Source of the DNA: Melieria omissa
Taxonomy: Eukaryota; Arthropoda; Insecta; Diptera; Ulidiidae
Length of the DNA: 64,000 nucleotides
Assembly: GCA_963971225.1 (NCBI GenBank)
Contig: OZ020269.1
Span: 104,812,486 to 104,876,485, forward strand
Direction: 5' to 3'
The notes beneath the pieces are model-generated. The model did no database searches and was not told where the DNA came from. It worked only from the letters and a program-made list of their open reading frames with translations. Positions 29,809-41,350 of this stretch are shown here, piece by piece. Every line of letters starts with the position of its first letter. The first letter of the stretch is position 1. Made by a program: the position numbers and the translations under genes.

Positions 29809-29844
29809 TCAGTCTGCAAAGAAGGCTAAAACCAACTAGACGTG
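29809..29844 (+). promoter_or_regulatory. Inr + DPE core promoter, TSS at 29811
   Basis: TCAGTC at 29809-29814 is a consensus fly initiator with A+1 at 29811. Exactly at +28 to +33 is AGACGT followed by G, the consensus downstream promoter element at its required spacing. No TATA box lies at -30. DNA around it is G+C- and CpG-rich with CAACAACA runs, as in long fly 5' UTRs. It points to a plus-strand gene; the nearest plus-strand coding exon I find is at 55.2 kb. Confidence 0.7.
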
Positions 29845-30110
29845 GAAGGAGACGCGCGCGCATGCGCAGCCGACTCGCGAAACACTCCGATCCAGACGCG
29901 GCTGATAGCGCGACGCGAACGAAAGCGCACCGAGCGTCAAGGCGTAAATGTGCAATTGTTAGTGTCGTTGTTGTTGTTGGTGCCACACGACGAGTGGCGG
30001 CGTGTGCGTGATAGCACGAAAACGAGACGGCAACCAGCCGATGGTGTGCGGTGTGGTGACATTGAAGCGTGGGCTGGTGAAGTTTGTTTTCGTTTGCTTG
30101 CGCCCCCTTT
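29811..30110 (+). other. Probable 5' non-coding exon from the DPE promoter
   Basis: Transcribed region expected from the promoter at 29811. Possible donors are TTT|GTGAGT at 30111 and CTC|GTAAGT at 30677; the first is used for the end given. Rich in CpG and short uORFs. No long coding frame in a supported context. Confidence 0.35.
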
Positions 30111-30239
30111 GTGAGTGCTGGAAAAAAATTACAAAAGATTTTTAATAAAGCATCATTTCGATGGTACAAAAGACAGCTAAAAAAATTCAGCAATATTCAA
30201 CAATGGCGAGAAAAAAATAATCGCTGATAACTAAAAAAA

Positions 30240-30790
30240 CCGCAAGCGCTGAGCTCAGACGAAAGCAGTGGCGAGGTGGCGAATTGTTGGCGTCAGGCGT
30301 GTTGTTCTTGCGGCGTTCGCTTCTTGCTTTAAATTGCGGCGCTTTTGTTATGCAGAAATCATGAGTTTGAGTTTAAGATTTTCGAAAAGTCTTTGCACTC
30401 GTAAGATCCGCTAGACAGCTAAATGGCGTTTCGAATCGAACTACACGTTTGCACTTCTCTGGCTCGAAGACAGCCGCATTTGCATACGAAATCTGAGCTG
30501 TTGTGTTTTTTATTCATGTTTTTTGTTTTTTAATTTTTTGTTTTATGGCGAAACTGTAACTTATTGGTGGCAGCAGCAGCAGCAGCAGCTGCTGCAAACA
30601 ATTGCACACAAATGGTACACAATAAATATTTGTTGTTGCTGTTTTGAGCGCATTTTTGCCGGTTCGCCGCGGCTCGTAAGTAAGTTGCAGCTTCCGTTGG
30701 TTGCCGCCGTGAAATTGTGCAAACGTCCGCGGGTCTTCGCTCAACCGCTGACCACTCAACTGTGGCAAGTGCAACAACAATAACCAAAAA
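30240..30790. other. CpG/CAG-rich continuation of the 5' region
   Basis: Contains a CAGCAGCAGCAGCAGCAGCTG run (30571-30592, shown in part) and G+C-rich words. The frames on both strands over the CAG run are low-complexity and not convincing as protein. Confidence 0.35.
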
Positions 30791-30917
30791 AAACAAAAAC
30801 AAAACTGCATAAAAATTATATGAAGATAATAGAAAGAACAGCAGCAAGCAGCCAAGTGTAATCGATTCGGAATTAATTTGTGCTTGAAAATTGACTTGCA
30901 GCACTTGCAGCAGTAAA

Positions 30918-31470
30918 TGAATGAAGTGACCTCAAAATACTAAAAAAAAAACAAAATATATTAAAATTAGAAAACATAATGTGTGTGCAGTTCAATTGCA
31001 GTTCAAAATGAATAAATTATTTGAGTAGATAATATAAAAAACTCAATTGAATGAAAAAAAATGAAAATAAAACTGATGAAAGTTTAATTATGCGAAGCAC
31101 AGTGTTTTTAAACTATTTCAAAATGTGTAAAAACTTAACAAAATAATTAATAAAGGTAATAATAATTTAATAATTAATTATTAATTAATAAATAATAATT
31201 AATAGAAATAAACAAAAAGTTAATAACTAATAAAAAAGTGACTAAAAAAGTAATCAAATAATAAATAATAGAAACTTTTGAAAAATTACCTAATGAAGTG
31301 ACCTCAAAAAACTAAACAAAATTAAAAAAAAATATATATTAAAATTAGAAAATATAATGTGAAGTTCAGTTACTTAAAATGAATAAATTATTTGAGTAGA
31401 TGATATAAAAAATTCAATTGTATGAAAGAAAAAGAAAATAAAACTGATGAAGGTTTAATTACACTGCACA
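30918..31470. repeat. Direct duplication of about 170 bp
   Basis: AATGAAGTGACCTCAAAA and GAATAAATTATTTGAGTAGA occur in both 30918-31090 and 31292-31462, separated by A+T-rich DNA. About 85% identical. No gene. Confidence 0.7.
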
Positions 31471-33963
31471 ACACACAAAATAACAAGGTTCTGGCAACGG
31501 ATTCTGGAAGAGGGGACCAAACAAAAATATACGTGTAGCTCCTAATTGTATGGGTCAATTTGACCCTTTTTTTCTAAGATGCAAAAAATGTCCTGTAAAA
31601 TAGGACTTTTTAAGGACAAAATTTACTACGAAAATATTCGCCATGAAATTCTACTATAGGTCTTTGAACACATCAAAGCTCAAAAATTAACTTGAACGCC
31701 AGAATTAAGCCAAAATGAAAATGTGTTTAAGTGTTTATTTCGTACTCAATCAAAATTGGTACTAAAATCTCCTACAAAACTTGATTTTTGAGGGTTAGTG
31801 TGTATGGGGAAAACGTTTAACGCAAAATTTTACTATAAGTCACCGTACAAAAGAAAGCTCTAAGTATAATATATATATATATATACATATAAATATGAGA
31901 ACAATTTTGGGTTTTTAAGGTATTCATTATATTTTTCGTTTAGCTCTTGACAATTTCACACCGTTATCAAACTGTTACAAAAAAGAATATAAAGATTCAC
32001 CTAAAACTTAATAACACTTAACTTAAAAATAAAGATGTTATGGAGAACTTAATACTTATGTCAACTCCAAACATTAATACATTTTTTCATTTATTTTATT
32101 TTTTCTATCCCTTAACATTCCATTAAACACTTTTACACAATTAAGCAATAAATTTGGGCATTTGAGATTCTCTCTTACTGAGATTAAAAATTTGAGTGTA
32201 GTCTTCAATGCAAAGTTTTCCAGAACTAGTCCTGTAAATTTCAGAATACTTCGTTAAGTCTTAAGTTTTGTGAGGCGAAATGGTTCTGAGTTCTTTAATC
32301 CTTACACTCTCCAGCTGCTTTACACTTGTCTTTGTCCTTTTAAAGTTAGACTTATCCTCGTTTTTTGAAGGTCATATCACCATTGCCACATGAATCCCTT
32401 AGAACATATCCAGAAAGTTTTCATGATGAAGTCTCTACACTTTCAGAAACCGGTACCATTGTACATTTCTCGCTTTAAACTCACAAAATGAAAAACCTTA
32501 CAGTATAGAATGTCCAACCTATCTCTATAATTTGTTTTTTGAAAATAATTTTTTTTAATTTGTGAAACTTTGTTTATCGTTAAATTAGTTATTTTTACTT
32601 CAGTTTGTTCTCTTTTAGTCTGTAAACATTCAATTGTTCTTTGACTAATACAAAAATAAATAAATATAATTTTATAATTAAACTAATTATAAAATATTAA
32701 ACTAAACGATTCAATAACAAATAGAAATAAATTAAATCTAATTGCAATTTTTAAATTTGTTATTTTTCCTTCAGTTTGTTCTCTATTAGTCTGTAAACAT
32801 TCAATTGTTCTTTGACTAATTAATAAAAAATAAAAAATAATAAATAATATTAAACTAAACGATTCAATAAAAAATATATATAAATTAAATCTAATACACA
32901 TCAAATGTTTTAAATTTTTTTTATAAAAAGAAAAATCATGAATCTATTAGGAGCGCTAGTTGTTAGAGCTTTTGGCGCAACAAAAACTACAGACAAGTGA
33001 AACATAAAAAATATTAAAAAAAAACAGTAAACAAATCAGAAATACACAAAATAAATTTCATTTAATTTAAATGCAACAAGCAACAAACTACACTGAAATT
33101 ATGAATTAAAAAAAAATTCCTGTGAAACAAATTATGACGAAAGTCTCAAGAAACAACTCAAATCAGCTTATTTGAAAACAACAAGAAACAACCAACAATT
33201 ATGCAAAGTTTTAATTTAAAACAAAAGTGAAACTTAAAGCGAAAAATTTCCAACAATCCAGCGGCAAAATGAACATTTCGTAAATCAAAAATAAAACTAC
33301 GCAATAAAACAGAGTGTCGCTTATTGACGGCCATTGGTCTTGGAACATTGTCACATTTACTTTCATCTCGTTGTGTGTGATTTCACCGTTTTTATATAGC
33401 TGGGAGTGATATTTGATATTTGAATTTGCGATTTTTAATTGTCACTTTCAAAGCCATTTCCAGCCAATAAACGCATTTTTAATTGAGCATCAATTGGAGT
33501 TGAAAAAGTAATCGCATGCGGAAGCCAACGGCGACATGAGGAACATTTTATGACTTTTGGATAATATTAACAAAAAAATAAAGGTATGAATATTTGTAAT
33601 ATTGTGATCTGTTGATAGTTGATAGTTGAAAAAAGTGGTGAAGAGGTGAAATTAATGGGATTCGGAAATTAAATATTGGAAACATTTTGATTCTTTATTT
33701 CATGTATATCTTTATATCATTAAAATTAGTCTACAGCATCAAAACCATACAGACTAAGTTAACAATTACTAAAAAAATAAAAGTAGACAAGAAACCAAAA
33801 GGATTATATACAAATACATAAATCAATCATCATTTTTAATAGGAATTTAGTATATTTCTTGATTAATATTGATAAATTGGGAAATCAAGACTACGCAAAA
33901 CTGAGGTCTTATGGAGTTTAGAAAGAGCTCTCGCCATGGGAGCATTCGAAGCATAGTTGAATC
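31471..33963. repeat. A+T-rich intronic/intergenic DNA with one direct repeat
   Basis: 32588-32750 and 32759-32896 are direct copies sharing CAGTTTGTTCTC and CTGTAAACATTCAATTGTTC. A short TA run is at 31868-31890. No other feature supported. Confidence 0.5.
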
Positions 33964-33965
33964 TA

Positions 33966-34492
33966 CGAGGGCGGGTCAATAAGTCCGTGACTTTTTGAAT
34001 TCCCTCCTCTTAATTCAAATAGCAACACTGCTTCCGCCAACAGTCATCTGTCAGTTGACTCTTGTCAAAAAATGAACAAGTTGCGACATTTAGTTTGTTT
34101 TTGACAGCCGTTAATATCAGACTACCGCGTTGACTGAGAAGAAAATGGAAAAAAGTGAATTTCGTGTGCACGGGTGCACACATGTGCAGTTTCCATGGCA
34201 AAAATCCATGAATTGGGCTACTAATTGGTCCCTCATCCCGCCTATTCACCCGATCTAGCCCCAAGTGACTATTTCTTGTTCCCAAACTTGAAGAAATGGC
34301 TCGGCGGAAAGAGATTTGCCTCCAATGACGATGTGACGACCTCACAAACAAATGCCTATTTTGAAGACCTCGACAAATCATATTTTTCGGAAGGGATAAA
34401 AAAACTGGAGAAACGTTGGGCTAACTGTATAGATCTCAAAGGAGACTACGTTGAAAAATAAAATAACTTTTTAAAAAGTCACGGACTTATTG
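33966..34492 (+). mobile_element. Internally deleted mariner element, second family
   Basis: Left end CGAGGGCGGGTCAATAAGTC after TA. The inverted right end AAGTCACGGACTTATTGAC is intact for 19 bp, but its outer dozen bases are changed. About 530 bp in place of about 1.3 kb. Family differs from the 10.2-kb copy. Confidence 0.85.
34225..34461 (+). pseudogene. mariner transposase C-terminal remnant
   Basis: Reads PHPAYSPDLAPSDYFLFPNL (third catalytic Asp), then KKWLGGKRFASNDDV and ends KGDYVEK with TAA. A short N-terminal stub may begin at ATG 34145 (MEKSEFRVH). The central core with the first two Asp is missing. Confidence 0.85.
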
Positions 34493-34500
34493 ACTTATTG

Positions 34501-35387
34501 GTTGGTTGGTTGTAGTGGCTGCCTCTGTTTGAGACACACTTAGGCCTACGGGTCATTGTGATATATATAAGGGTACATAACGAACCAGTCGTAATGACAA
34601 TGTAACCCGGAGGGAACATTGAAGTCAACTAGACTTAGAAGGTATAGGTAGAAAGAGGTAATAGGAAGTATAGAAGGTAAGGTACAATCCACAGACCCAC
34701 TAAGAATCAACAGGACCCACAGTATACTTTTTTTGCTTACAACTGGTTTGAGGTTTCTAAGAGAGTAGCACGGAGGAAGCGATATACGGAGGAGAGATAT
34801 ACGGAGAAATGGGTTTGGAAAACTTTAGGGAACGATGACCAAAATTTAAGAAGTATTTTTGGATCTTCTCAATCGTTTACAATGAGAAATATAAAATGAA
34901 TTTTCTATAAAAGACGCATATTCCAACCGGGGTTTGATAGATCAGAGGTGTGATTTTAAATCAATAGAAAAGGGTTATATTTTCATGAGAAGTGCTAATA
35001 TTTTTTATTTTGATACCAAATACAAACTTTAATGTTGGTAATGGGGCAAACATTTTGCCAAATACTTCTCTTACAATGGTCTCTTTTTCATAAATAGTAA
35101 TTTGTTTTAGAGATTTTATCCAACACTTTTTCAACACTGTTTATGCTTAAAAGCGACTTTATTTTTCCAGTAAAAGCTTTAATATTGTCGAAAAGTATTT
35201 AAATCGTTGCTGGATCATTGACGATACGTACCTAAAGTTGGAACCGTCTGGGTGATATTTTCGCAAATTTTTAAATTTAAAAATTGCTATGATTTGTGCC
35301 AAAGTGTAACTGAAGAGCCTTTAATTTTAGCTTACGAAATGTCATTGCTATGAAAGTAGTGTGTGACCTGTCAACACGAATTTTAAA
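34501..35387. other. No gene seen
   Basis: Ordinary A+T-rich DNA with purine-rich stretches (34630-34800). Nothing supported. Confidence 0.45.
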
Positions 35388-35395
35388 ATAACACC

Positions 35396-35947
35396 CAGTG
35401 TTGCCAGATGCCTGAAATGAGTTTCTCCTAAATCTTAAGAAAAATACTGAAATTTCCTCCCAAAAGTTAAACAAACCTCCTTGCATTGTTTTCATATTTT
35501 TTAGAGGAATTAAACTTTTCATAAAAAATTAAAAATATATACGATTACATATAATAATTTTTAATGCAGCCTTTTTTAATTCACCTTTAGCTTAACATCA
35601 AAAACTTAAAAGAAACAAATCAGATAAAAAATGAATTAAACAAAAATTGCAATTTTCGCGGAATTTCATTGTGACACCAATAAGTGAGAACGAGATAGAA
35701 CGAGCTGACATTTTGTAAACTTGAAAATTTTTAACACAATATTGTGTTTTGACTGTAAAAAAAAGTTGCCAAAGTATGTTTTGTTACCAGTGTTCCCAAT
35801 ACATCATACTTCGTTATCCAAAAATTTCCCAAAAATCCACATTCATGAATCTCCTAAACTCCTACACAATTCTTCTTCTTAAAGATTATACTAAAAGGGC
35901 AAGAATCTCGTAAATTTAGGAAGAAATCTCCTGGTCTGGCAACACTG
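35396..35947. mobile_element. hAT-like MITE (family D), complete with exact target duplication
   Basis: 552 bp, ends CAGTGTTGCCAGAT and CTGGTCTGGCAACACTG; both flanks are ATAACACC (35388-35395, 35948-35955). Subterminal AAATTTAGGAAGAAATCTCC-type words. No coding capacity. Confidence 0.92.
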
Positions 35948-35989
35948 ATAACACCTTTAGTTGAAAGATTAAAATGGGAGGAGCCGAAA

Positions 35990-36150
35990 AATCAACTAAC
36001 ATAAAATATGAATCTCCTAAACTTTCTCCTACACAATTCTTTCTCTTAAAAATTCTCCTAAAAGTCCAGAATCTCTTAAATTTAGGCGGAAATCCCCTTA
36101 TCTGACAACACTGATAACACCTTTTGTTGAAAGATTAAAATGGGGGCTTT
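35990..36150. repeat. Tandem duplication of the family D right end plus its flank
   Basis: 36003-36115 repeats the right part of the preceding MITE (TGAATCCTAAACT-like to CTGACAACACTG). It is then followed again by ATAACACCTTTTGTTGAAAG and ATTAAAATGGG, the same host flank found at 35948-35975. The copied segment therefore spans the insertion junction and arose after insertion. Confidence 0.8.
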
Positions 36151-38463
36151 TGTAACAAAGACTTTAGTTCAATAATAATAATCGTGTAATGAAATGTAGT
36201 GTTTTCAAATTCAATGAATTTTTTGGTCTGACTGGGAATTCGAGTTCTCATTGTTGGTTGTTTGGATCGAAACCAAACCATCGAACCTAGTCCTATGAAC
36301 GGACTTTCCGTACCCTTTTTGCTTGGATGTCTGCTATTTTCTTATCCTTTTGGAACAATTGGCCCTGGTCACCAGACCAGACCAGTGCAACCCTGTTTTA
36401 ATAATCATAAGCTGCATTATGACATAAAACCAGTGCAACTAAAATTGCTTTTAATATGATTTTTTTTCAAAAGTTTTACTTATTCAGCTATTTACTTGTA
36501 AATATAATTTACAACATAATTTACACATTTATCAAGCAACATGAACCACATTGTAAATCAAAATCCTGGATTTTCTTTACTTTGGTCAGTTAATAAAATC
36601 ATAAAAATTGACTATTTTCATCGCCAAGTTGCGCGCAGTCGCTCTCGACTTATGCCCAACTATTGCCATACAATCAAACAGACACACATATGTACCCAGT
36701 CATATATAGTCAAGTGCAAATTCCATTGCTATCTTTGCCAATGACAACTTTACCATTTGTGCCGGTTTTACTTCATGCAGCCCAACTGAATCACTCGAAA
36801 GAAAGCAAATCGCTCGATTTGAAACTGTCTCGCTGCTAAGTGCAGCGAAATCACTGGGCGTGTGTATGCTTATAAAATAGCAACAACAACAACAACATAG
36901 ACTACATAACTGCACTTCCAGTTCGAAGTCATTGCAATTGAAATGCAGTAAAAAATTAGCAGGAGATCAATGATCCACACAACACCAAAGTACGCGACTG
37001 CAACACAGCCACAGTCGGTGACTTTCTCCGCTCACTTCAGATGTTTTGTGTGATGTGATGTGTGCAATGTGATTTCAAGTGTGTGTGTGTAGACATAAGT
37101 AAAACGTTGGTCAACGATATGCATGCACGGGTAGCACAACCAGCAACATAATTATAGACAACAACACCCGATAACAACTGCGTTCGAACTTGTAGTCCGT
37201 AGGCAAATTATGAGTCTGCAGCAAAGTGCTTTCATGCAGAGAAATAACAAGAAGTGAAGTCTGCAAACAAGTGTCAAATTGAAAATGTATTCCACTGATT
37301 TAAGATTTGTTCCTTTAGTGACTTCTCACTGCCAACTCCGCGTCCAGTTGTGTTTTTTGAAACCATTCATTCAATGCTTAAATTATGCGATCGCAACATT
37401 CTTGCCAGCTGTAAGTGGCACACAATCGCTATGAGAAATGCACTCGCACCCAGTGTTGCTATGCATAGTCGATAGATTATTTCATCATTGCGCGTCTGCG
37501 TTCGCAATGAATCAACCGCAAGAAAAAATTTCAAACCATCAACATTTATAAGAAAATTCCACACGACAAACGTGCACACACCATCGATATCCCATTGCAG
37601 CGTCGAGCTGACAGCTCAACAACAAATTGAAAGAGGAAAAAAGATCAGACTAGTTGCAAATACTTACTTTCTACGCTACAATGAATGGCTTTTGCATGCC
37701 AACGAAATGAAGCCACCTTGAAACCGGTCGAACGGGCCAATTCAAACACAAACACAAACAGTCAGCCAGCTTTTGGCATTTTGACTAAGAACACTAAACT
37801 TCCAGCTGCTTCCAGCTGTCGGTGTCGTAAACGCACACGTATTATGTTTAATTAGATGAATGTGCCGTGTCTAACCTGTCGCGCTGCCGCTTTCACATAA
37901 TAACAACAACAACAACAAACAACAAAATTAATAACCACAGAATGCGGAAAGCAAAGAAAAGCAAAATTCTACACTGATTTCATGTGGAAAATTACAAATT
38001 TGAAACTGCAAATAATTTGATCTGATGGAAAAAAAAGAAGCCGATTTGTGTCGACCCCAGGGGGAAATTAGTATTGGAAATGAAAAGAGTTTGTTGAGAG
38101 ACGCTTAGAGCGTTTTTAAGTCGAGTGACATTAAAACAAATTCAATTATTAATTCCGTAATGATGACAAGTATTGATATTTTTGAAAATTAATTACTGCA
38201 GTAGTGATATATTTGGAGAATTGTAAATTTTTGGCAGGAACCGATAGTTTGTTAGAAAGATGCGCTCAAGATTTATTAACCAAACGAAGACAACAAAAGA
38301 CTAAATTTGTATTAATATATATAAAGGCAGCTTAGAAAAATCTTATATCAAGCAAAATATCGATTTTTTCGGAAAATATTCCGACATTTAAGGTTATATC
38401 ACAAACAAATTTTTTTAATTAGGTTAAATGATGATGACTTCCCCTGTTTTCAGTCGAGTTACA
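36151..38463. other. Unassigned; possible TATA promoter near 36871
   Basis: 36600-37900 is G+C-richer with CAACAACA runs and CpG words, like fly promoter or enhancer DNA. TATAAAATAG at 36871-36880 on the plus strand is followed about 49 bp later by an initiator-like CCAGTTC (36918-36924). The spacing is too long for a clear TATA-Inr pair. No coding exon found. Confidence 0.3.
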
Positions 38464-38467
38464 TTAA

Positions 38468-38929
38468 CCCTTTCGACCCCAAAGTTGCTAAGAGCAACTT
38501 CTCCTATTTGTCATCTAATAGCAAAAGCCACAATTGATTTATGGGTTTAATTTAAGTAGGCAACAACAAATGAATATTTTTAGAAGTGAATCCAAAGCAA
38601 ATTACAAAAATTTTACTGTTATACCCAAAATAATTTCCAATAATTTGCAGCGATATCAGGGAAGGTTTGTGTTCTAATTGAAGTCTACGAATTGGGCGCG
38701 TTTGATCAAAACCCTGTTTCTTTATTAATGGTTAAATAAAATCAAGAAGTGATAATTTTGTATTTTTCCATAAATATTAAGTAATTTTTCTGTAATTACA
38801 AAATATTGATACAAAATTTATTTAATCCGTTTTAAGCTAAAATTGTTCAAAAGCAAAGTAGCTCTAGAACTGCAACAAAGAGGCGAAAAGAAATATCGAG
38901 ACACAGGGAAAAATTCGGGGTCGAAACGG
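38468..38929. mobile_element. TTAA-flanked MITE (family B), complete
   Basis: 462 bp, CCCTTTCGACCCCAAAGTTG to GGGGTCGAAACGG, with TTAA at 38464-38467 and 38930-38933. About 90% like the 6.4-kb copy. Confidence 0.9.
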
Positions 38930-39099
38930 TTAACGCGAAATTAATTATTATTTAGGTACAGAAGACTTATGAAAACAGTTTTGTACCCGTTTTCTGGCAC
39001 ACTTTCTTTTATTTGAAACCACGTTCATCAAAACAGTGACAACCGGGGTCACAATCGTTCCTCAACAATTGTTTCATTCAGGTGTTTCGACTTTATGAG

Positions 39100-39345
39100 T
39101 AATTCAAACTAACCCAACATTGACTTGTAGCCGTCAGAGCCGATGAACCTGTCCTACAAAGCTTCAGTATGTCACAGCAGAACACTACACCTAGGCCAAT
39201 GCGAGTTACTTAGATTCATTAGGTCGTTGGGATTAGGGGACGTTCTTTAAAAAACTGTAGGGGCACAAAAGAACATCTCTGGTCTCAGTGCAGATACCCT
39301 TTTCTAAATCTAATCTAATCTAATCTCTGTTTTTGACGAAAGTGA
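39100..39345 (+). pseudogene. LINE 3' end with pentanucleotide tail
   Basis: Reads LLRFIRSLGLGDVL and stop (39208-39252), typical for the last codons of Jockey-like ORF2. A short 3' UTR follows, ending in TCTAATCTAATCTAATCT, the repeat tail of such elements. Confidence 0.65.
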
Positions 39346-39399
39346 TGCGCTGACGGTTCAGGTCGCACTGGGTTCATTTAAGAGCTGAATCTTCAAAGT

Positions 39400-39780
39400 A
39401 TTCTTCGCTAAAGTCAACACTTGGTAGCAGAGGATGGGATCCTAAGTATCGGCAGATCACTTTTGCCCGACGTGGCTTCGCTCTTGATGAGAGTAATGCC
39501 CTGATGGTTTACGTCCCACAGATCACCTTGGCCAACATACAACAAGAATGGGATCGCAAAGCTCTTAAATAAATGCCACCGGTATGCGGCAAAACAAGTT
39601 GCGATCATTGCAGGCCATTGTGAGAAGGAGGAAGGAAGGAGAAGGAAACCGCCTACCACTTCTTCTGCGCATGTCCGGTCTTATCATGAAGAAGGTGGAA
39701 CACGCTGGGCAACCCAATGTACTAACACACGAATAGCAAAACAGAAGGACGACCACGCGTTATTTGGATGTCGAAACATG
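39400..39780 (+). pseudogene. Decayed LINE ORF2 tail
   Basis: With frameshifts it reads KCHRYAAKQVAIIAGH and YHFFCACPVLS followed by a stop and RRWNTLGNP, resembling the Cys-rich knuckle region of non-LTR ORF2 proteins. Not translatable as one frame. Confidence 0.45.
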
Positions 39781-39799
39781 GCCACTGAAACCTATTTAA

Positions 39800-40059
39800 T
39801 CCTTTCGGGACGGAGTTTAATTTTGAAAACCGAAATAATGTTGGGAGAAAAATTACTATGCTATGAAAGTTTCCCATGCTAGAAAATTATAATTATAATA
39901 TAATTATAATTATAATTGCAATCACAAATCCTGAAGTCATGCTCTTCATTGGGGACATAAATATAATACGAATAAATATTTTGCGTAGGTCATAATATCT
40001 GAATAATTATTTTGAATAAAAATTCGGTGGGACGTATTATCCGAATAGTCCCAAACGGG
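39800..40059. mobile_element. TTAA-flanked MITE (family E)
   Basis: 260 bp between TTAA at 39796-39799 and 40060-40063. Ends TCCTTTCGGGACG and inverted CCCGTTTGGGAC. The A+T-rich centre includes a palindromic ATAATTATAATTATAATT tract. No coding capacity. Confidence 0.75.
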
Positions 40060-40280
40060 TTAAAATTGAGTATTCTTGAAACTAATGGAATTTGTAAAAC
40101 TAAAACATAATTTAATTTTGTTAATTAAAACAGCCAAGAAAACGTATTCACTAAATCAAAATACGCTAAATCAAAATATTTCAAATATCGGCATAACTCT
40201 AATTTTTTTTATTAAAAACAAAATTTTTAATTGTATTTAAAAATAAATTTGAATTACCAAATGGTCAAAAAGGGCACAAA

Positions 40281-40978
40281 ATGTCACGTTTAGCTGCAGC
40301 AAAATATATGAAGAAGTCGAAGTCATTCATAACGAAGTGGACGAATCGGTATTTGGAAACAAAAAATGTCGACGATTTGGCTGGACGGGAAAAAAAGACC
40401 TCTTCAAAACAGGACAAAAAAATCATTGATTTGTTTGTGTTTAGATATCAAAAGAGACTATTCGAGGACTTTTAAGAACTAACGACGTTAAATACCGGAG
40501 CTCTTTAAAAAACGAGTTGCCTGGGCTTATGCCAATTCAGATCGGAATTGGAATAATGTAATATTTACGGATGAATTCCAATTTTGGGCAAATAGTAGCA
40601 TAAATCGATCTTGGTGTGCCGCCATTAACCGATTGCTCCAACGAACTGTTAAACACCCAGTCAAGGTCCATACTTGGGGCTGTTTCTCAGAAAAAGGATT
40701 TGGACGCCTTTTCGTTTTTTCCACCAACTTGAACGTGGTTTTGATGAACAAAATTTATGAAAAAGCTTTATTACCATCAGCTGCGGATATGTTCGGGAGA
40801 AGAGCACTCTCTTGGATTTTACAAGAAGACAACGACCCCAAAGATCGCAGCCGAATGTGTGCTGAGTGGAAACAGCAAAATGGGGTAGAGGTGTTTGATT
40901 CGCCCTCACAGTCGCCTGATGCCAAGCCGATAGAAAATGTGTACGGAATAGTAAACGTTGGGAATATTCTCAACGGAT
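40281..40978 (+). pseudogene. Decayed Tc1-like transposase (DD34E)
   Basis: Starts MSRLAAAKYMKKSKSFITKW (helix-turn-helix), breaks near 40475, resumes KKRVAWAYANSDRNWNNVIF and TDEFQFW (first Asp), HTWGCFSEKGFG, QEDNDPKDRSR (second Asp) and KPIENVYG (Glu, 34 residues later). Then it ends. About 100 residues between the binding and catalytic parts are missing, and the frame is broken. The catalytic spacing is still correct. Inverted repeats not identified. Confidence 0.82.
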
Positions 40979-41350
40979 AAGTGCAGGATATGTGAGCTAG
41001 AACAGGAAACATCAATCCACATTCTATGCGTATGTCCTGCGCTCAGTAGAAAGAGATTTCTCCAGTTTGGTCAGGCGTCTATACCGCCATCAACCATTTG
41101 GAAACTACAACCACAAAAAGTGCTAAAATTTATAAAAAGCCTTAGCTTGGATGGTTAAAACAAAGGCTGCACAAAAGATCAAATTGGCCGTAGTGCACTA
41201 TAGCCTATATAATTATAATAATAAAGCAGAAACTCAGAGGAAAAACGATATGGACAGCAAAACAGTTATCAAGACAAATTCGGCTGATTTGGAGTCGATT
41301 ACCTCGGCAACTTGCTCAGAAGTTAGCGCAAAGTATGAGGCGGAGGTGTG
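40958..41350 (+). pseudogene. 3' end of another non-LTR retrotransposon
   Basis: Reads CRICELEQETSIHILCVCPA (zinc knuckle), then KVLKFIKSLSLDG and stop at 41156-41158, followed by 3' UTR-like sequence (AACAAAGGCTGCACAAAAGA) and an A+T tract. It abuts the Tc1-like remnant, which it may have interrupted. Confidence 0.7.

Noticed and set aside
29714..30193. Frames on both strands near 29.7-30.2 kb
   Set aside because: They overlap the CpG-rich promoter and leader region, lack splice support and are low in complexity.
36871..36880. TATAAAATAG as a confident promoter
   Set aside because: No initiator at the expected 30 bp; the nearest is about 49 bp away, so it is only mentioned in the region note.
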